Assembly: GCA_025677815.1 (NCBI GenBank)
Contig: JAIXMP010000027.1
Location: forward strand, 496,001 to 560,000
Origin: Phascolomyces articulosus
Lineage: Eukaryota; Mucoromycota; Mucoromycetes; Mucorales; Lichtheimiaceae
Direction: 5' to 3'
DNA: 64,000 nucleotides
Part shown: positions 38,936 to 49,658 of the stretch, in pieces
Position numbering within the stretch: position 1 is the stretch's first letter
Layout of the letters: each line of letters starts with the position of its first letter
Position numbers and translations under genes: made by a program
Notes under the pieces: generated by a model
The model's input: only the letters and a program-made list of their open reading frames with translations
What the model was told of the DNA's origin: nothing
Database searches by the model: none

Positions 38936-39701
38936 CTACTTTCGTCTCCAAACACTCATTTTTTCATCACCAATACGATCTTCATGACCAATGGCATCTT
39001 CCAAAAAGATATTTTCAAAATTTTCATCCAAAAGTTCATGGAAAAGTGGGACAGAAACAGTATGAGGTGGTTGAGAACTTCGGTCATTCAATGGATACAT
39101 TAATGCAATAAGAACACCCCCAGGTTTAATAATTTCGGCCATACGTTTACCCCATTGAGGACGCATTTCAAGTGGCATTGCGCAAAGGAAGCTTTTTTTT
39201 TTATATATATATAATAATAACGTTAGATTTTTTTTCTTTGCAATATGATTATGACATCATAAAATAGAAAAGAACAATTAATCAACTTACGTATAATCAT
39301 ATACCATATCATAACCACCTTGAGGAAATTGAAACTTGTAAAAATCATCACAAATAAAATCGTATTGACCATTTCCTGTACCACGTTTCTAATAAAGAGT
39401 TTTTTTTTTTTAATGAGACATGTTATTTTGAAGATAAATTATTATTATTTACCTCTTTTACTTGTTGGATACAAGTAGGACTCATATCAAGACCTGTCAT
39501 GTGTCGATCTGGTGTAGCAAAAAGAACAACATCATATCCACTACCACAACCGGGTACAAGACCTTTTCCTTTGATAGGAAGTAAATCAGAATGTTCTTTT
39601 AAAAATTGAACTAAAGCAGGACTTGATTCTCCTGCATCCCAAGGTGTATGACTTTCTTGCCATTTTTTTTCCCAATCGATTGTTGTATTGTTGTCTGTCA
39701 T
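38936..39701 (-). CDS. TPMT-family (thiol/halide) S-adenosylmethionine methyltransferase
   Basis: Three exons (39701-39453, 39388-39291, 39191-38936) give 200 residues. The start region WEKKWQESHTPWDAGESSPAL is the TPMT-family N-terminus, where the conserved Trp residues shape the substrate pocket. The SAM-binding motif I is LVPGCGSGYDV (residues 49-58), followed by GLDMSPTCI, an acidic DFICDDFYKF strand and FLCAMPLEMRPQWGKRM. In the plant and fungal relatives the substrates are thiols, thiocyanate, halides or arsenite-type ions. The gene is compact and complete. The third exon's acceptor lies in an A-run (AAAAAAAAAG), which is weak, but the join restores the YTFLCAMP motif. Confidence 0.88.
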
Positions 39702-41375
39702 TTTTTTTCTTTTAATATGTAAAATATAGCAATAAAAAGTAAAGTAAAGTAAAAAAAAAAAAAAAAAAAAAAAGTAGTAACTAGACAAATAAATAAGTAT
39801 ATTTTTATAAACAAAAAGTGATTACGTAGTTTGACGTGTTTGCTCTTTTTTTTTTCTCCAAGCATATTCTAACGGAGTTTCTTTTGCATAGTAGTCTATA
39901 TTCATTGGATGTATATTCATTATCTTGATCAACTCTGGTATTAATAATCATAGACATCCTTCTTCTTCACTCCTTTATGTATATTATCTGCAAGTTCCAA
40001 CACTATCTTTCTACACTTATTACTTGTTTAAACAACAACATTCCACTTGGGAATGTTATTTATTTTTGGGTCGCCCCACCGGCCGCTTTTCGGTCCGAGT
40101 GTTTTTTTTTCATGCCGTTCCTAAATGATTGTGATACAGTTCTTCTCACATTAACAGTGTGAGTTTCCTTGTTAAAAAGCCCTCACCATTTTATTTGTAT
40201 GAGTTTTGATTATAAAAAGTTGCTTTATAGATAGTTATTTTTTATGTTTTTAAGTAAAAAATATAATGAAATATATATGTTCTTTAAAAAATATAATGAA
40301 CAATTTAAATGCTTAATATCTATGAAGTTGAACGAACAGTACGTATTTCGTTGAAAAAAAAACTCACCTATACCGATAATTATATAAGCATAAAGCCATG
40401 ATGATATTGACAACATATGTCTTTGATTATCTTACTTCAATAAATTTGGTAATGAAAAATATTGATCATAGCGCTATAGATATTAAAGTAACAGAAATGT
40501 ATAGAGTTATATGAATAGAAAAATACATGTGCTAACGCCTTCTATCTTTTTGATAGTTTTTTTTTAAGGTAGACAGTGCATTGTATACTTTGTTCATCTT
40601 GCTGAATGCATAGTTACGGCTGAGTTTCGTTAACTCCCTCTTCAGCGGGAACATGTTTTAGAAGGCGGTTTCCATCTGTGATGAACGTTCCTCTTGCAGT
40701 GTGAATGGATGGCTTTTTGTATGTGCTGAGGTTATTATTTATTTTGTTTTATTTGATTTTACACACAAGACATTAGATTAACTAAAAGGTATAATTTATA
40801 AGTAACAGATGTGCCCGTTGATATATGTATCAATTTCGATTATATGGGCACGCTCTACGAGATTACTCGCCTTGATGCATGGTAATTGTTAGTCCCTTCA
40901 TAAATAACCATCATCCTATCTTGATATATTGGTGTATTTTTGGATTTCCAAGAAGGAACACTTGGTCATTCTTTATATATACACTGAGGAGCAAGCAGGT
41001 TTGGTAAAGCCCTACCATACACTAGATGAGAATCATTTTTGAGTTTCCTATTTCTTTCCCCAGTTGGACGTGTATTGTAGTTGTCGTGATGCTCAAGTTT
41101 CTTCTTGCGGTTTTTTTTTTTTTGAGTTATTCTTAGTTATCAATGGTCATATCGTCAGGAACCATATACATCCATTTTTTATGCACCATAAACAAGTACA
41201 TTGGATCCATAAAACACTACATATTTCTCATTATTATGAAGATTTATTTTTGGCAGATAAGGCAGTATGGAGACGGAGAAGTACTTTAAGATGAAACATT
41301 CAAAAATATTTTTATAGTACGATATACCTTCTCTTTTAATTTATTTATAAGCTATGTCATTTTTTTTACTTCTAG
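39702..41375. other. Gene-poor spacer with a coding-like fragment
   Basis: Mostly unstructured AT-rich DNA. On the minus strand about 40622-40735 an open, less AT-rich piece reads STYKKPSIHTARGTFITDG then NRLLKHVPAEEGVNETQP and a stop, which may be a relic exon. The stretch 41140-41290 upstream of the transposase relic may hold its decayed 5' part. Confidence 0.35.
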
Positions 41376-42599
41376 CCTGTCAAACCTTCATTGAAGCCCA
41401 AGAACGAATTCGTGAACGATGTATCAGAATTCTTAGACAAGCAGTTTTACGAACACATGCCACACGTGAAATATTTGACTTATATTTTTTTACAGATCAA
41501 CAATGGGAAACTAATTTTCGTTTCACACGAATTGAAGTATGTTGTTTAATTATCAACTCCTTTACATAAGTGAAAAAATGAATGTATGACAATTAATTGA
41601 CTTATTAATTGATATATAGATGTATACAATTGTTTCTGAAATAGAGCTACCTCCAAATCTTTTATTCCGAGCAAATGATCGAAAGCACCCATTTTCGTGT
41701 GTCCAGTATTGAAGCAATTGCTATTTGTCTTCGTAGGCTTCCATATCCCTCTCGCTTAGTATATCTAGAACCTATCTTCAATCGTTCTGGATCTGATTTA
41801 AGTATTATATTCAATGGAATGACCAGATATTTGTATAACAAGTATAAGAAGCTTTTATTGACAGCAGAAATACAGTTTACCCATGAACGAGTAGAGATAT
41901 TTGCAAGTGCCATCCATAAAAAGGGTACTTATCAATCAGATTGAGTAAAAATGTCATATAAAAAAAAGTTATAATAAGATTCTGTGATGCTTTAGATGTC
42001 CTTCTGGATAACTGCGCGAGTCTCATTGATGGAACTGTCCGTGGTATATGTAAACCTAGGGAGCATCAGAGAGAAACATTTAATGGGCATAAGGTAAAAT
42101 ATAAACAAACATTAAATGAAGGAATGGATTCAGTATTAATTTGGAAGATGAGTAAAAGATTTTTAATATAAAAATATTTACAAAGATCATAAATGGATAT
42201 AGCATAAACATGCTCTTAAATATCAGGTTCTTACAACACCTGATGGTATTACTTCCTTTTTATATGGTCCAGTAACCGGAAATCATCATGATGGTTATCT
42301 TCTGAGTAAATCAGAAATCCTTCCCTTTTTCAAACAATACCTTGCCTTTCAAACCTGAAATGATAAAAGTTTATTATTTACTGCCTATCGTCAACTTGAA
42401 CATTTGATAACCTCTCGTAGTCTTGCGGAAGGTAGCCATCGATATTTCATATAGATATCCAAACTATTTTTTTACTTAGGTGTTTACTTATTATATCAAA
42501 TATAAACTGTTTTTAAATTTATATAGGTGATGAAACCAGCGAAGAGGCTTTGTTCAATAAAGCAATGTCATCAGAAGCACCAACAGAAATAGCTCTCGC
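41376..42599 (+). pseudogene. Broken Harbinger/PIF-type DDE transposase gene
   Basis: Exon-like pieces 41376-41536, 41620-41924, 41996-42093, 42203-42431 and 42527-42599 join in phase. They read IRERCIRILRQAVLRTHATRE, FRFTRIEMYTIVSEIELPP, EAIAICLRRLPYPSRLVYLEP, then the catalytic region SLIDGTVRGICKPREHQRE, GPVTGNHHDGYLLSKSEIL. LIDGT and HHDGY carry the first two acidic residues of a Harbinger DDE site. A one-base shift near 41690 and a TGA at 42356 break it. Intron boundaries are still recognisable. The final piece (DETSEEALFNKAM) runs into a 21-base T run. No terminal repeats were found. A domesticated HARBI1-like gene is excluded by the breaks. Confidence 0.7.
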
Positions 42600-43000
42600 T
42601 TTTTTTTTTTTTTTTTTTTTGCTTTTACTGTTAGTTTCCGGAGACGGTCATATACATATTTGTCGTTTACACCGCCCTTCCAATCAACATGGAGATTCTT
42701 TGTCTTTTTAATAAGAGCATTCACTCCATTAACAACTTTTCCTCGGACAATGGGTTTTTTTGTATGTGGTTCATTATGTGGCTCTATTCTGAAGGTTTCG
42801 CCAAGAATATAACCATCTACAATTTTGCAGCTTTTTCGTTTTCTGGATTCACCATCATCATCTTCTGATAGAGTAGCTCTATATGGAATAACAGTATCAG
42901 TAGCAATCGTGGCAGGTTTATCAATGACAGTTACAGCTGTTTTAGATGTCTTTTGTTTGTTTTTTTTCCCTAGAGTAATCCCAAAAGAATATACATACAA
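42554..43000 (-). CDS. Unrecognised open frame opposite the transposase relic's end
   Basis: 148 codons. Up to the poly-A run it looks like real protein: KTSKTAVTVIDKPATIATD, EDDDGESRKRKSCKIVDGY, PHTKKPIVRGKVVNG, KNLHVDWKGGVNDKYVYDRL. It then passes through the poly-A as polylysine into antisense of the transposase, so only about 43000-42622 is credible. I do not recognise the family. It may be a DNA-binding accessory protein of a transposon or a processed copy inserted by its poly-A tail. Start codon uncertain. Confidence 0.4.
   Translation of the reverse strand: MYVYSFGITLGKKNKQKTSKTAVTVIDKPATIATDTVIPYRATLSEDDDGESRKRKSCKIVDGYILGETFRIEPHNEPHTKKPIVRGKVVNGVNALIKKTKNLHVDWKGGVNDKYVYDRLRKLTVKAKKKKKKKRELFLLVLLMTLLY
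42600..42620. repeat. Poly-T run (21 bases)
   Basis: Uninterrupted T run exactly at the point where the transposase relic stops being recognisable. Confidence 0.9.
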
Positions 43001-44801
43001 CTCAGTCCTTTCTTAAGTCCATATATGAAGGATATTATAAATGCTATATCTATATTAATCAAGAACCGAATTATTAGGCTTTCCAGGCGCATTATTAACA
43101 AAAGTAAATTCAAACATAATTGTTGTTAAAAGATGAAAGTTTGAGAAGCAAAAAGAGCAAAAAAAAAAAAAAAGATTCGTTCATAGGGCAGTTTGGAGTA
43201 CACTTTTCATTGGAACGCTATAATTATCTGGGTTATCTGGTCTTCAATAAAATCCTTTTTTGTGATTTTTCATTTTTTCGCAACTTTGTGTGATCCACTA
43301 TATCTTGATTTCCTTTTTTAGTTTACGCAGTTTTGATTTTTTCTCTCTCCCAAAACTCTATACTAAAGTGTCCCTTTTGGTCTAATAGGGTCACTGCATC
43401 CACTATTAGAACTCTCAAACTAATCGAAGCACGAAATTCTCTCTCCCTTATCTCCTAGTCTAGTATTATAATATTTGTCACTTTTCAAATATCATTCGGG
43501 AAGGTATTTCAGGTGGATATATATTTGAACAAACCAGGCAAGTAAACAAGTAAGTGTGGATTAAAAAAAATGGCAAGTTATGAATTATGAAAACTTTTGA
43601 TCAGTAACAAGTAAATTTTCGTTGACTCGGTATATTGTTTTCTTTTCCTAATGTTTTCTCTTAAATGTACAGATAGGTAATCGATACAATACTTGATAGT
43701 ACTTAAAGAGATAGATAATTAGATTTTGTATTTGACTAGTAGACTAATAATAAAATATTCTTGCTCTCAATTATATATAGTATTATTATGAAATGCTGAT
43801 TACTATCTGGATGTTATTGTGACAACATGACAAGATACTCATTTACTACTCCTTGATTTCTCTTAACTGAAAGTGGACAGATTTTGGGTAACAAGTTTTT
43901 TATAGTATGTAAAATGCATCATCAATGAAAATATTTTCTTATAAATTTTAACCGAATCCAAACCTTTCTTATACAGACACAAAATCACTCTTTTTCTTTT
44001 TAAGGAAACTATCATCCTTCATAAGAAAATAATCTCTGGGTTGAATTTAGTTGCCAAGTGTGGGTGACTTGATTTTCCATGGATAAATAGTAATATAAAA
44101 TACTTCCCACAGTGGTCAATCATGATTTAAAGCGGTATATTACGGTAAAAAGTGCGTCATGCATAATTGTTCCAAATAACACTTATTTGATAAAATTGAT
44201 CTTCGATCACTCAGAGGTAATTCCCGGAAACAGAAAATCTTCCGTATGTAACACAATATGAAACAGAAAATCCACCCCATTTTTTTTAAAGCTAACTGTA
44301 ATCATTATCGAAATGAGTATTTTATACCGGTACCTAAATACCTAAATGTAATGGCACTATTTATGATACATATTTATGGTGTTAGAATGGGTTTCATTAT
44401 TGTGTGATCCAGTTATCAGTGCATAGTTTTTGTAAAACTTTAATTTTACACTCCCAAAAAAAAGTAAATCCCAAATGGGGAAACTAAGAACCGAAAAAGG
44501 AATTTAAAAGATCGATTGTTGTCAGGTCAAAGAGTGGGAACCTTTTTCTTTCTTTTACACAACACTTGTCTCACTCAAAACCTTCTATAGCATAATTCAC
44601 TTCTATTACACTACTACGAACTACTTCTATTCATTTTATCTTCCCCGCAAAATAAATCAAGGGGAATAAAAAGAATGAGGGGTTTATAAATTATATAAAA
44701 TCTTTTTTTTTCTCTTTTTTTTTTTTTTTTAAACCATCAGACACTACTTCGTTATTTTTTTCCCTCTCCACCTTTTTCGATTTATATATACCTAAAAAAT
44801 T
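43001..44801. other. Intergenic, nothing recognised
   Basis: 1.8 kb of AT-rich DNA. Just upstream of the transporter ATG is a pyrimidine-rich stretch with two T runs (44700-44732), probably promoter/5' leader. No gene seen. Confidence 0.5.
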
Positions 44802-46840
44802 ATGCCTTTTATACAAGGAACGCCATTATTATACTTTTTGGCTTGTTTTGCATCAGTCGGCCAATTTCTTTTTGGTTGTAAGTTTATTGTTTTTGTTTTT
44901 TGTTTAGCTCACATTTATATTTTGTAAAAGAAGATCATAAAAAATAAATTGATTCCATTTTTCATTTTTATAGATGATCAGGGTGTATTATCTGGTATTT
45001 TAGTCAATGAACATTGGCTTGCAACCTTTAATCATCCAACTGAAACTATGCAAGGTTTCGTTGTAAGCATCTTTTTACTGGGCGCTTGGTTGACATCGTA
45101 TATCGCTCCTTGGTTCATGGATAATTGGGGTCGACGTTGGACAATCGAAATTGGTTCTTGCGTATTTATTGTTGGTGGCATCCTTCAAACAGTTTCTGTC
45201 ACTCTTGTTCAGATCTTGTTCGGTAGATTAATTGCTGGTTTTGGAATTGGGTTTTTAAGCACTGTTGTACCCGTCTACATGGCCGAGTTAAGTCGTGCAC
45301 ATAATGTAGGTTTGTCTTTCATATGGGAAAATTTTTGAATTGGGGGGGGGGAAGGTGCATGAGATACATCTAGTATAGGTTCAGAGTTACACAACATACT
45401 GACATAATTCGCTTTATTGTTTTTGTTCTTATTATAGCGAGGCAAAGTGACTGTTGCAGGCATGAGTATTAATATGTTTGGTTATGCAAGCTCAGGTAAG
45501 AAATATATGATAATATACCCATATAAATATCTATCCATCCATTATAAGCCAATCTAACAATGGATTAATACTAAAATAGGATTTATTGATTATGGATTTA
45601 CATATATTGATGGTGAATGGTCATGGCGTGGTCCTTTACTCCTTCAGTGTATGTTTGCTCTCATCCTTGCACTTGGTTGTTTCCTTTTGCCTGAATCTCC
45701 GCGTTTTCTTGTCAAGAAAGGTGATGTTTCAAGAGCTACTAAAGTTCTTGCACAGTTGTATGGAAGAGATGAAAGTGATAAGGATGTTCAAACAGAATGT
45801 CAGGATATCGTTAACGCAGTCAATTATGAAGCTGCGCTTGGACAGGCTAGTTGGAAAGAAATGTTTACAACCATGCGTCGTCGCTCCACAATTTCTATTA
45901 TGGTACAAGCATTAGCGCAGCTTTCTGGCATCAACATTGTCACTTACTATGGTAATAAGAAAAACTGCTAGGAGCAGGTTTGCTATTATAATCCATTATT
46001 TGGTACTAATAATAATGATTTCCGTGTTGTAATATAGCACCCAAGATGTATGAAAGAGTACTCGGTGCTGGCAGGATGCCAATTCTTATGGCTGGATTCA
46101 CCGCTTTAGCTTACTTCCTTGGTGCTCTTGTTGCAATTTTATTGGTAGATCGAGCCGGTCGTCGTTCACTTTTTATGACAGGCAGCTGTTTCATGGTCAT
46201 ATGGTTAATTTTGATGGCTGTATTCAACAAGTATGATATGGGGTTGACTTCATCCATTTTGGTTATTGCGTTTACAATGGTCTATGTATTCACGTTTGGT
46301 GCATCGTGGGCTTGTGTTGGTTGGCTTTGTAAGTGATTTGCTTTTTTTTTAAAAAAAAAAGTGTAATTTGTCATTCTCCCATAATTCTAACGTATTTTTA
46401 CTAAATATGCAATACATTATCTTTCGTGTAGATCCTGCCGAAATTTTCCCACTTCGCGCACGAGCCAAAGGAATGTCACTGGCCGTTTCTTCTAATTGGC
46501 TCTGTAATTTCGCTGTTGGTATTTGGACCCCTGAGCTATTGGTCAAGATTGAGTGGGCCACTTATTTGTTTTATATGGCATTTTGTGTCGTCGCCTTCTT
46601 TTTGGGTAAGTTAAAAAGAGTATAAATGATAGTGGGTCGCATGAATATCTCAAAAAATAATTCAACGACTAATTTATAAACTTAAAATATATAGTGTACA
46701 TCTTCTTCGTTGAGACAAAGGGCAAGAGTTTAGAAGAAATTGATGAAGCCTTTGGCGATGTTAATCACGCTCATGCTACAACTGATGATATAGACCATCC
46801 AGTCGATTTGAAGCAAAACGATGAAAAGAGTCCCGTTTAA
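44802..46840 (+). CDS. MFS sugar transporter, second family member
   Basis: Seven exons (44802-44877, 44974-45305, 45438-45495, 45580-45951, 46038-46328, 46432-46605, 46695-46840) give 482 residues. Signatures: FGYDQGVLSGIL in helix 1, DNWGRRWTIE, GRLIAGFGIGFLS, PVYMAELS, RGKVTV, PESPRFLVKKG, LAQLSGINIVTYYAP, VDRAGRRSLF, YPAEIFPLRARAKG and VETKGKSLEEID. These mark a proton-coupled monosaccharide or quinate-type porter of the plasma membrane with twelve helices. It is not a recent duplicate of the transporter at 3.8-6.0 kb: intron positions and motifs differ. The tail is acidic and hydrophilic (DDIDHPVDLK). Every exon join restores a conserved motif. Substrate undetermined. Confidence 0.93.
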
Positions 46841-47302
46841 ATTCACGTAGTTTTAATTTTATTGTAACTTTCTTTTATTATTACTATTATTCTTAATATG
46901 TAGATATTTAGCAGTACCCTTGCTATTATTATTATTTTCAATTCACACTAAATATATATATATGTATACGTATGTACAGATTTTTTACGAGTAATCATAA
47001 AACACCAATACATGCACTTTTTCTTTACTTTCTCTCAAAAGATATTACTACAAATATAATTCCTCCCTCTATCTCCTCATATTGAATCACTCCTAGATTG
47101 GTTTATCAATGTGATATTTTTATACTTTTTGTTTTTTATACTATTACAAAAACTTCATATTAACAGTATATGCATGATAATAAAGTATCGTTTTATTAGT
47201 AACCAGTCTTCTTTTACACTATAATGACCTTTTTATTTTCGACACCAGATAAAAGAGGTATATAAGCACCCCCTCTTTCATTTTATTTTTATTTTTTGTA
47301 AA
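46841..47302. other. Convergent spacer
   Basis: AT-rich spacer between the 3' ends of the transporter and TAF12 genes. No gene seen. Confidence 0.4.
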
Positions 47303-48609
47303 CTAGTTGTTATCCCTCTTTGCATGTCCTGATGAACTCTGTGCTTTTGCAGCATTGACAGCTTGAACTTTACTTTGATGACTGCTTGGAATAACTGGTT
47401 TTCGAAGTGATCGTATGTCATCTGCTGCAAATCCAGGTATACGTACATTCCAATTACGTTCTATATATTAATCCCATGTTGATAATATCGGGACATATGA
47501 TTAATCTATCAATGTACCTCATCATCCATCTATTTTTTTTTAATATTATTCTCTTTCCTTACCAAGGTGCAGCTGAAGGTCTTTTACTTCCAACGTGTCT
47601 GATTTGCGATGCTTTGCAAGTCGGCATGCAAACTTTGTTACTGATTCAATGAACTCGTCTGCAATTTCCAACAGTATCTATCATAATAAAAATCCCATGT
47701 TTACGTACACATATACGTTGAGTTGTTCATCCCATTTTACAAAACACTTTTTAATGATAATTCTGAAATAGATAATGCATACATCTTCGACTTCAGGTTC
47801 TAAACGTTCAGATGGATCGATTTGACCGACTAACTCTTGAATCTTTCGTTTACCCAGTATACGCGAGCCATTTTCCAGGTCAGGTGCAGGTGCAGCTGGT
47901 TTTTGAGCCATAGCAGAATTTGCGGATGGTGGTGGACCAGACATGGTGGGAAATGTAAACATACCTTTAGTAGGAGTAGCGACAGGTGTACTTTGTTTAG
48001 AAGGTGCAAGAGAAGCAAGTGGTGTAGATATTGGTTGACGTGGTGAAGATGTTGCTGAAATAGGTTGAGGAGGAGAGCCTGCCATAGCCATCATTTGGTG
48101 CTGTTGTGCTGCTAAATTAATATATTTTTTTTAAGGTATCACATGATCAATAGTCATTTTTCAGGTATATAGCTTAAAGTATCACATTTACACTATCACA
48201 GATATTCTCCAAAAAATACATAAAAGCATCCAAAGAAAAAAAAAAGTCATTTACCAATTTGTTGCATGTTTAAAGGGTGTTGAGGAAATCCAGGTGATCC
48301 TGGCTGAGATGGTGGTATTGATTCAAGATTTTGATTAACAGCAAGTTGCTGCATTACAACTTGTTGTTGTGCAGGAGTTAGGTTAGGTGTTAAGTTATTC
48401 AGAAACGTTTGATATACTGCAAGTTTCGATTGCATCTCTTGTTCTTGATGTTTAAGTCGAGTTTTTTCCTCTTGAGAAAGATTGGTTCGTTCCAAACTTT
48501 GACGTAGCTGTGCAATGCTGTTAGTTAACATTTCTGCCTGTTTATGATATTGTTGAATCATTATTGGAAGTTGCTGTAGCTGTTGTGAAAATGGATTATT
48601 GGTGGCCAT
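47303..48609 (-). CDS. TAF12: TFIID/SAGA subunit TAF12 (histone-fold protein)
   Basis: Four exons (48609-48255, 48111-47783, 47677-47563, 47460-47303) give 318 residues. The C-terminal histone fold starts at about residue 202: [17 protein letters not shown], then [16 protein letters not shown], then [33 protein letters not shown]. This is the H2B-like fold of TAF12 that pairs with TAF4 in TFIID and ADA1 in SAGA. The N-terminal half is a Gln-rich coiled-coil region ([18 protein letters not shown]) followed by a Pro/Ser/Thr/Ala-rich link. The length is intermediate between human and yeast TAF12. Its leader contains an A-run/T-run inverted pair. Confidence 0.92.
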
Positions 48610-48665
48610 GTTTTTATGTATTAATCAAAAAAAAAGAGGATCAAAAGGTGCAATTATATTAAAGT

Positions 48666-48719
48666 AAAAAAAAAAAAAAAAAAAAAAAACGTCTCTTCTC
48701 GCTTTTTTTTTTTTTTTTT
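48666..48719. repeat. A24 / T17 inverted homopolymer pair in TAF12 leader
   Basis: Twenty-four A, then 13 bases (CGTCTCTTCTCGC), then 17 T. In a transcript this would fold as a long A-U hairpin. Confidence 0.8.
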
Positions 48720-49092
48720 GGTGAAGAGAGTTGCACTTCACCAGCAGAAAAATAACTGCATTTGAATTTTTTTTCAAAGAGGTTTTCTGGATAGTGCACT
48801 CCATGGTTAACATACATTTATTTACCAAAGTCATTGCACAGAGCCATATCAATCTATAACTCATTGGTTACGGTTTGATATAATATAGAAAATTTACATA
48901 GTGCTTCATAATAATGAAGTAAAATTGATTTGTTTTGAGATTTTTATTAGACATCACCAACCATCGACATAGATATAATATATCAGTCATGGATATTTAT
49001 ATATACGTACTTTTTGAGTAATTGAGCCAGTATTTGCTTAGTAATTTAATGTACAATATATGGAATAACAAGATACAATTGAAAAATAATTT

Positions 49093-49206
49093 TTGAGCGA
49101 TTCAGAAGAAAAAAATATTCACTCAATTAAGTACAAAGGCGTTCGCAAAGACAGAAAGAAATGGAAGGCACCATCATATTGTGCGTTGATTATTTTGTAT
49201 TACTAT
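49093..49206 (+). pseudogene. AP2/ERF-like DNA-binding fragment
   Basis: An open tract reads FLSDSEEKNIHS, then IKYKGVRKDRKKWKAPSYC, and stops. KYKGVRKDRKKWKA has the pattern of the first two strands of AP2/ERF domains (Y-x-GV-x-x-x-x-x-x-W-x-A). Nothing else of a gene is visible; it could be a fragment of a homing-endonuclease or transposon-linked protein, or chance. Confidence 0.3.
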
Positions 49207-49658
49207 ATGTCAATACTTTTCAAATAATGGAATGACAAGCTATTGCTTTTTCAAAATTTAGTACGGGGTCATAATTAATAGTATTCACCTAGTTTTAGAA
49301 TGAATAAGAAAAGATAGAGTTATCTTTTGAGAAAAGTAGTGCAATATAATTTGAAGGCAGTCTTGTCTTACAAGTCATTATTTTTTTAAAGTTGCCCGTA
49401 AAGTAGTAAATTTTGCTCTCCTCTCTTTTCTTTCAGCCTAATCGTCCACCCTCACAATATACGTTATACAAACATCCATTATACAAATATATGGTTGACG
49501 GAGTAAGAGCATAAACACCAAACAAAACATCAAGTGGTATATATGTGTATTGCTAACCTGCATATGTGCATTGGTCTATTTGTATCATAAAACAGGGCGG
49601 AAACTTTCTTACTCGAAGACATTCCGCTGGCGATGCCATCCGATCTTCTTCACCTCGC

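Larger units (their letters stand above)
48610..49658. other. Divergent intergenic region of TAF12 and the CreC-like gene
   Basis: Contains the A24/T17 inverted pair at 48666-48719 and an isolated AP2-like coding fragment near 49093-49206. An in-frame ATG at 49566 and an acceptor-like ACAG near 49595 leave the exact 5' end of the next gene open. Confidence 0.45.
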
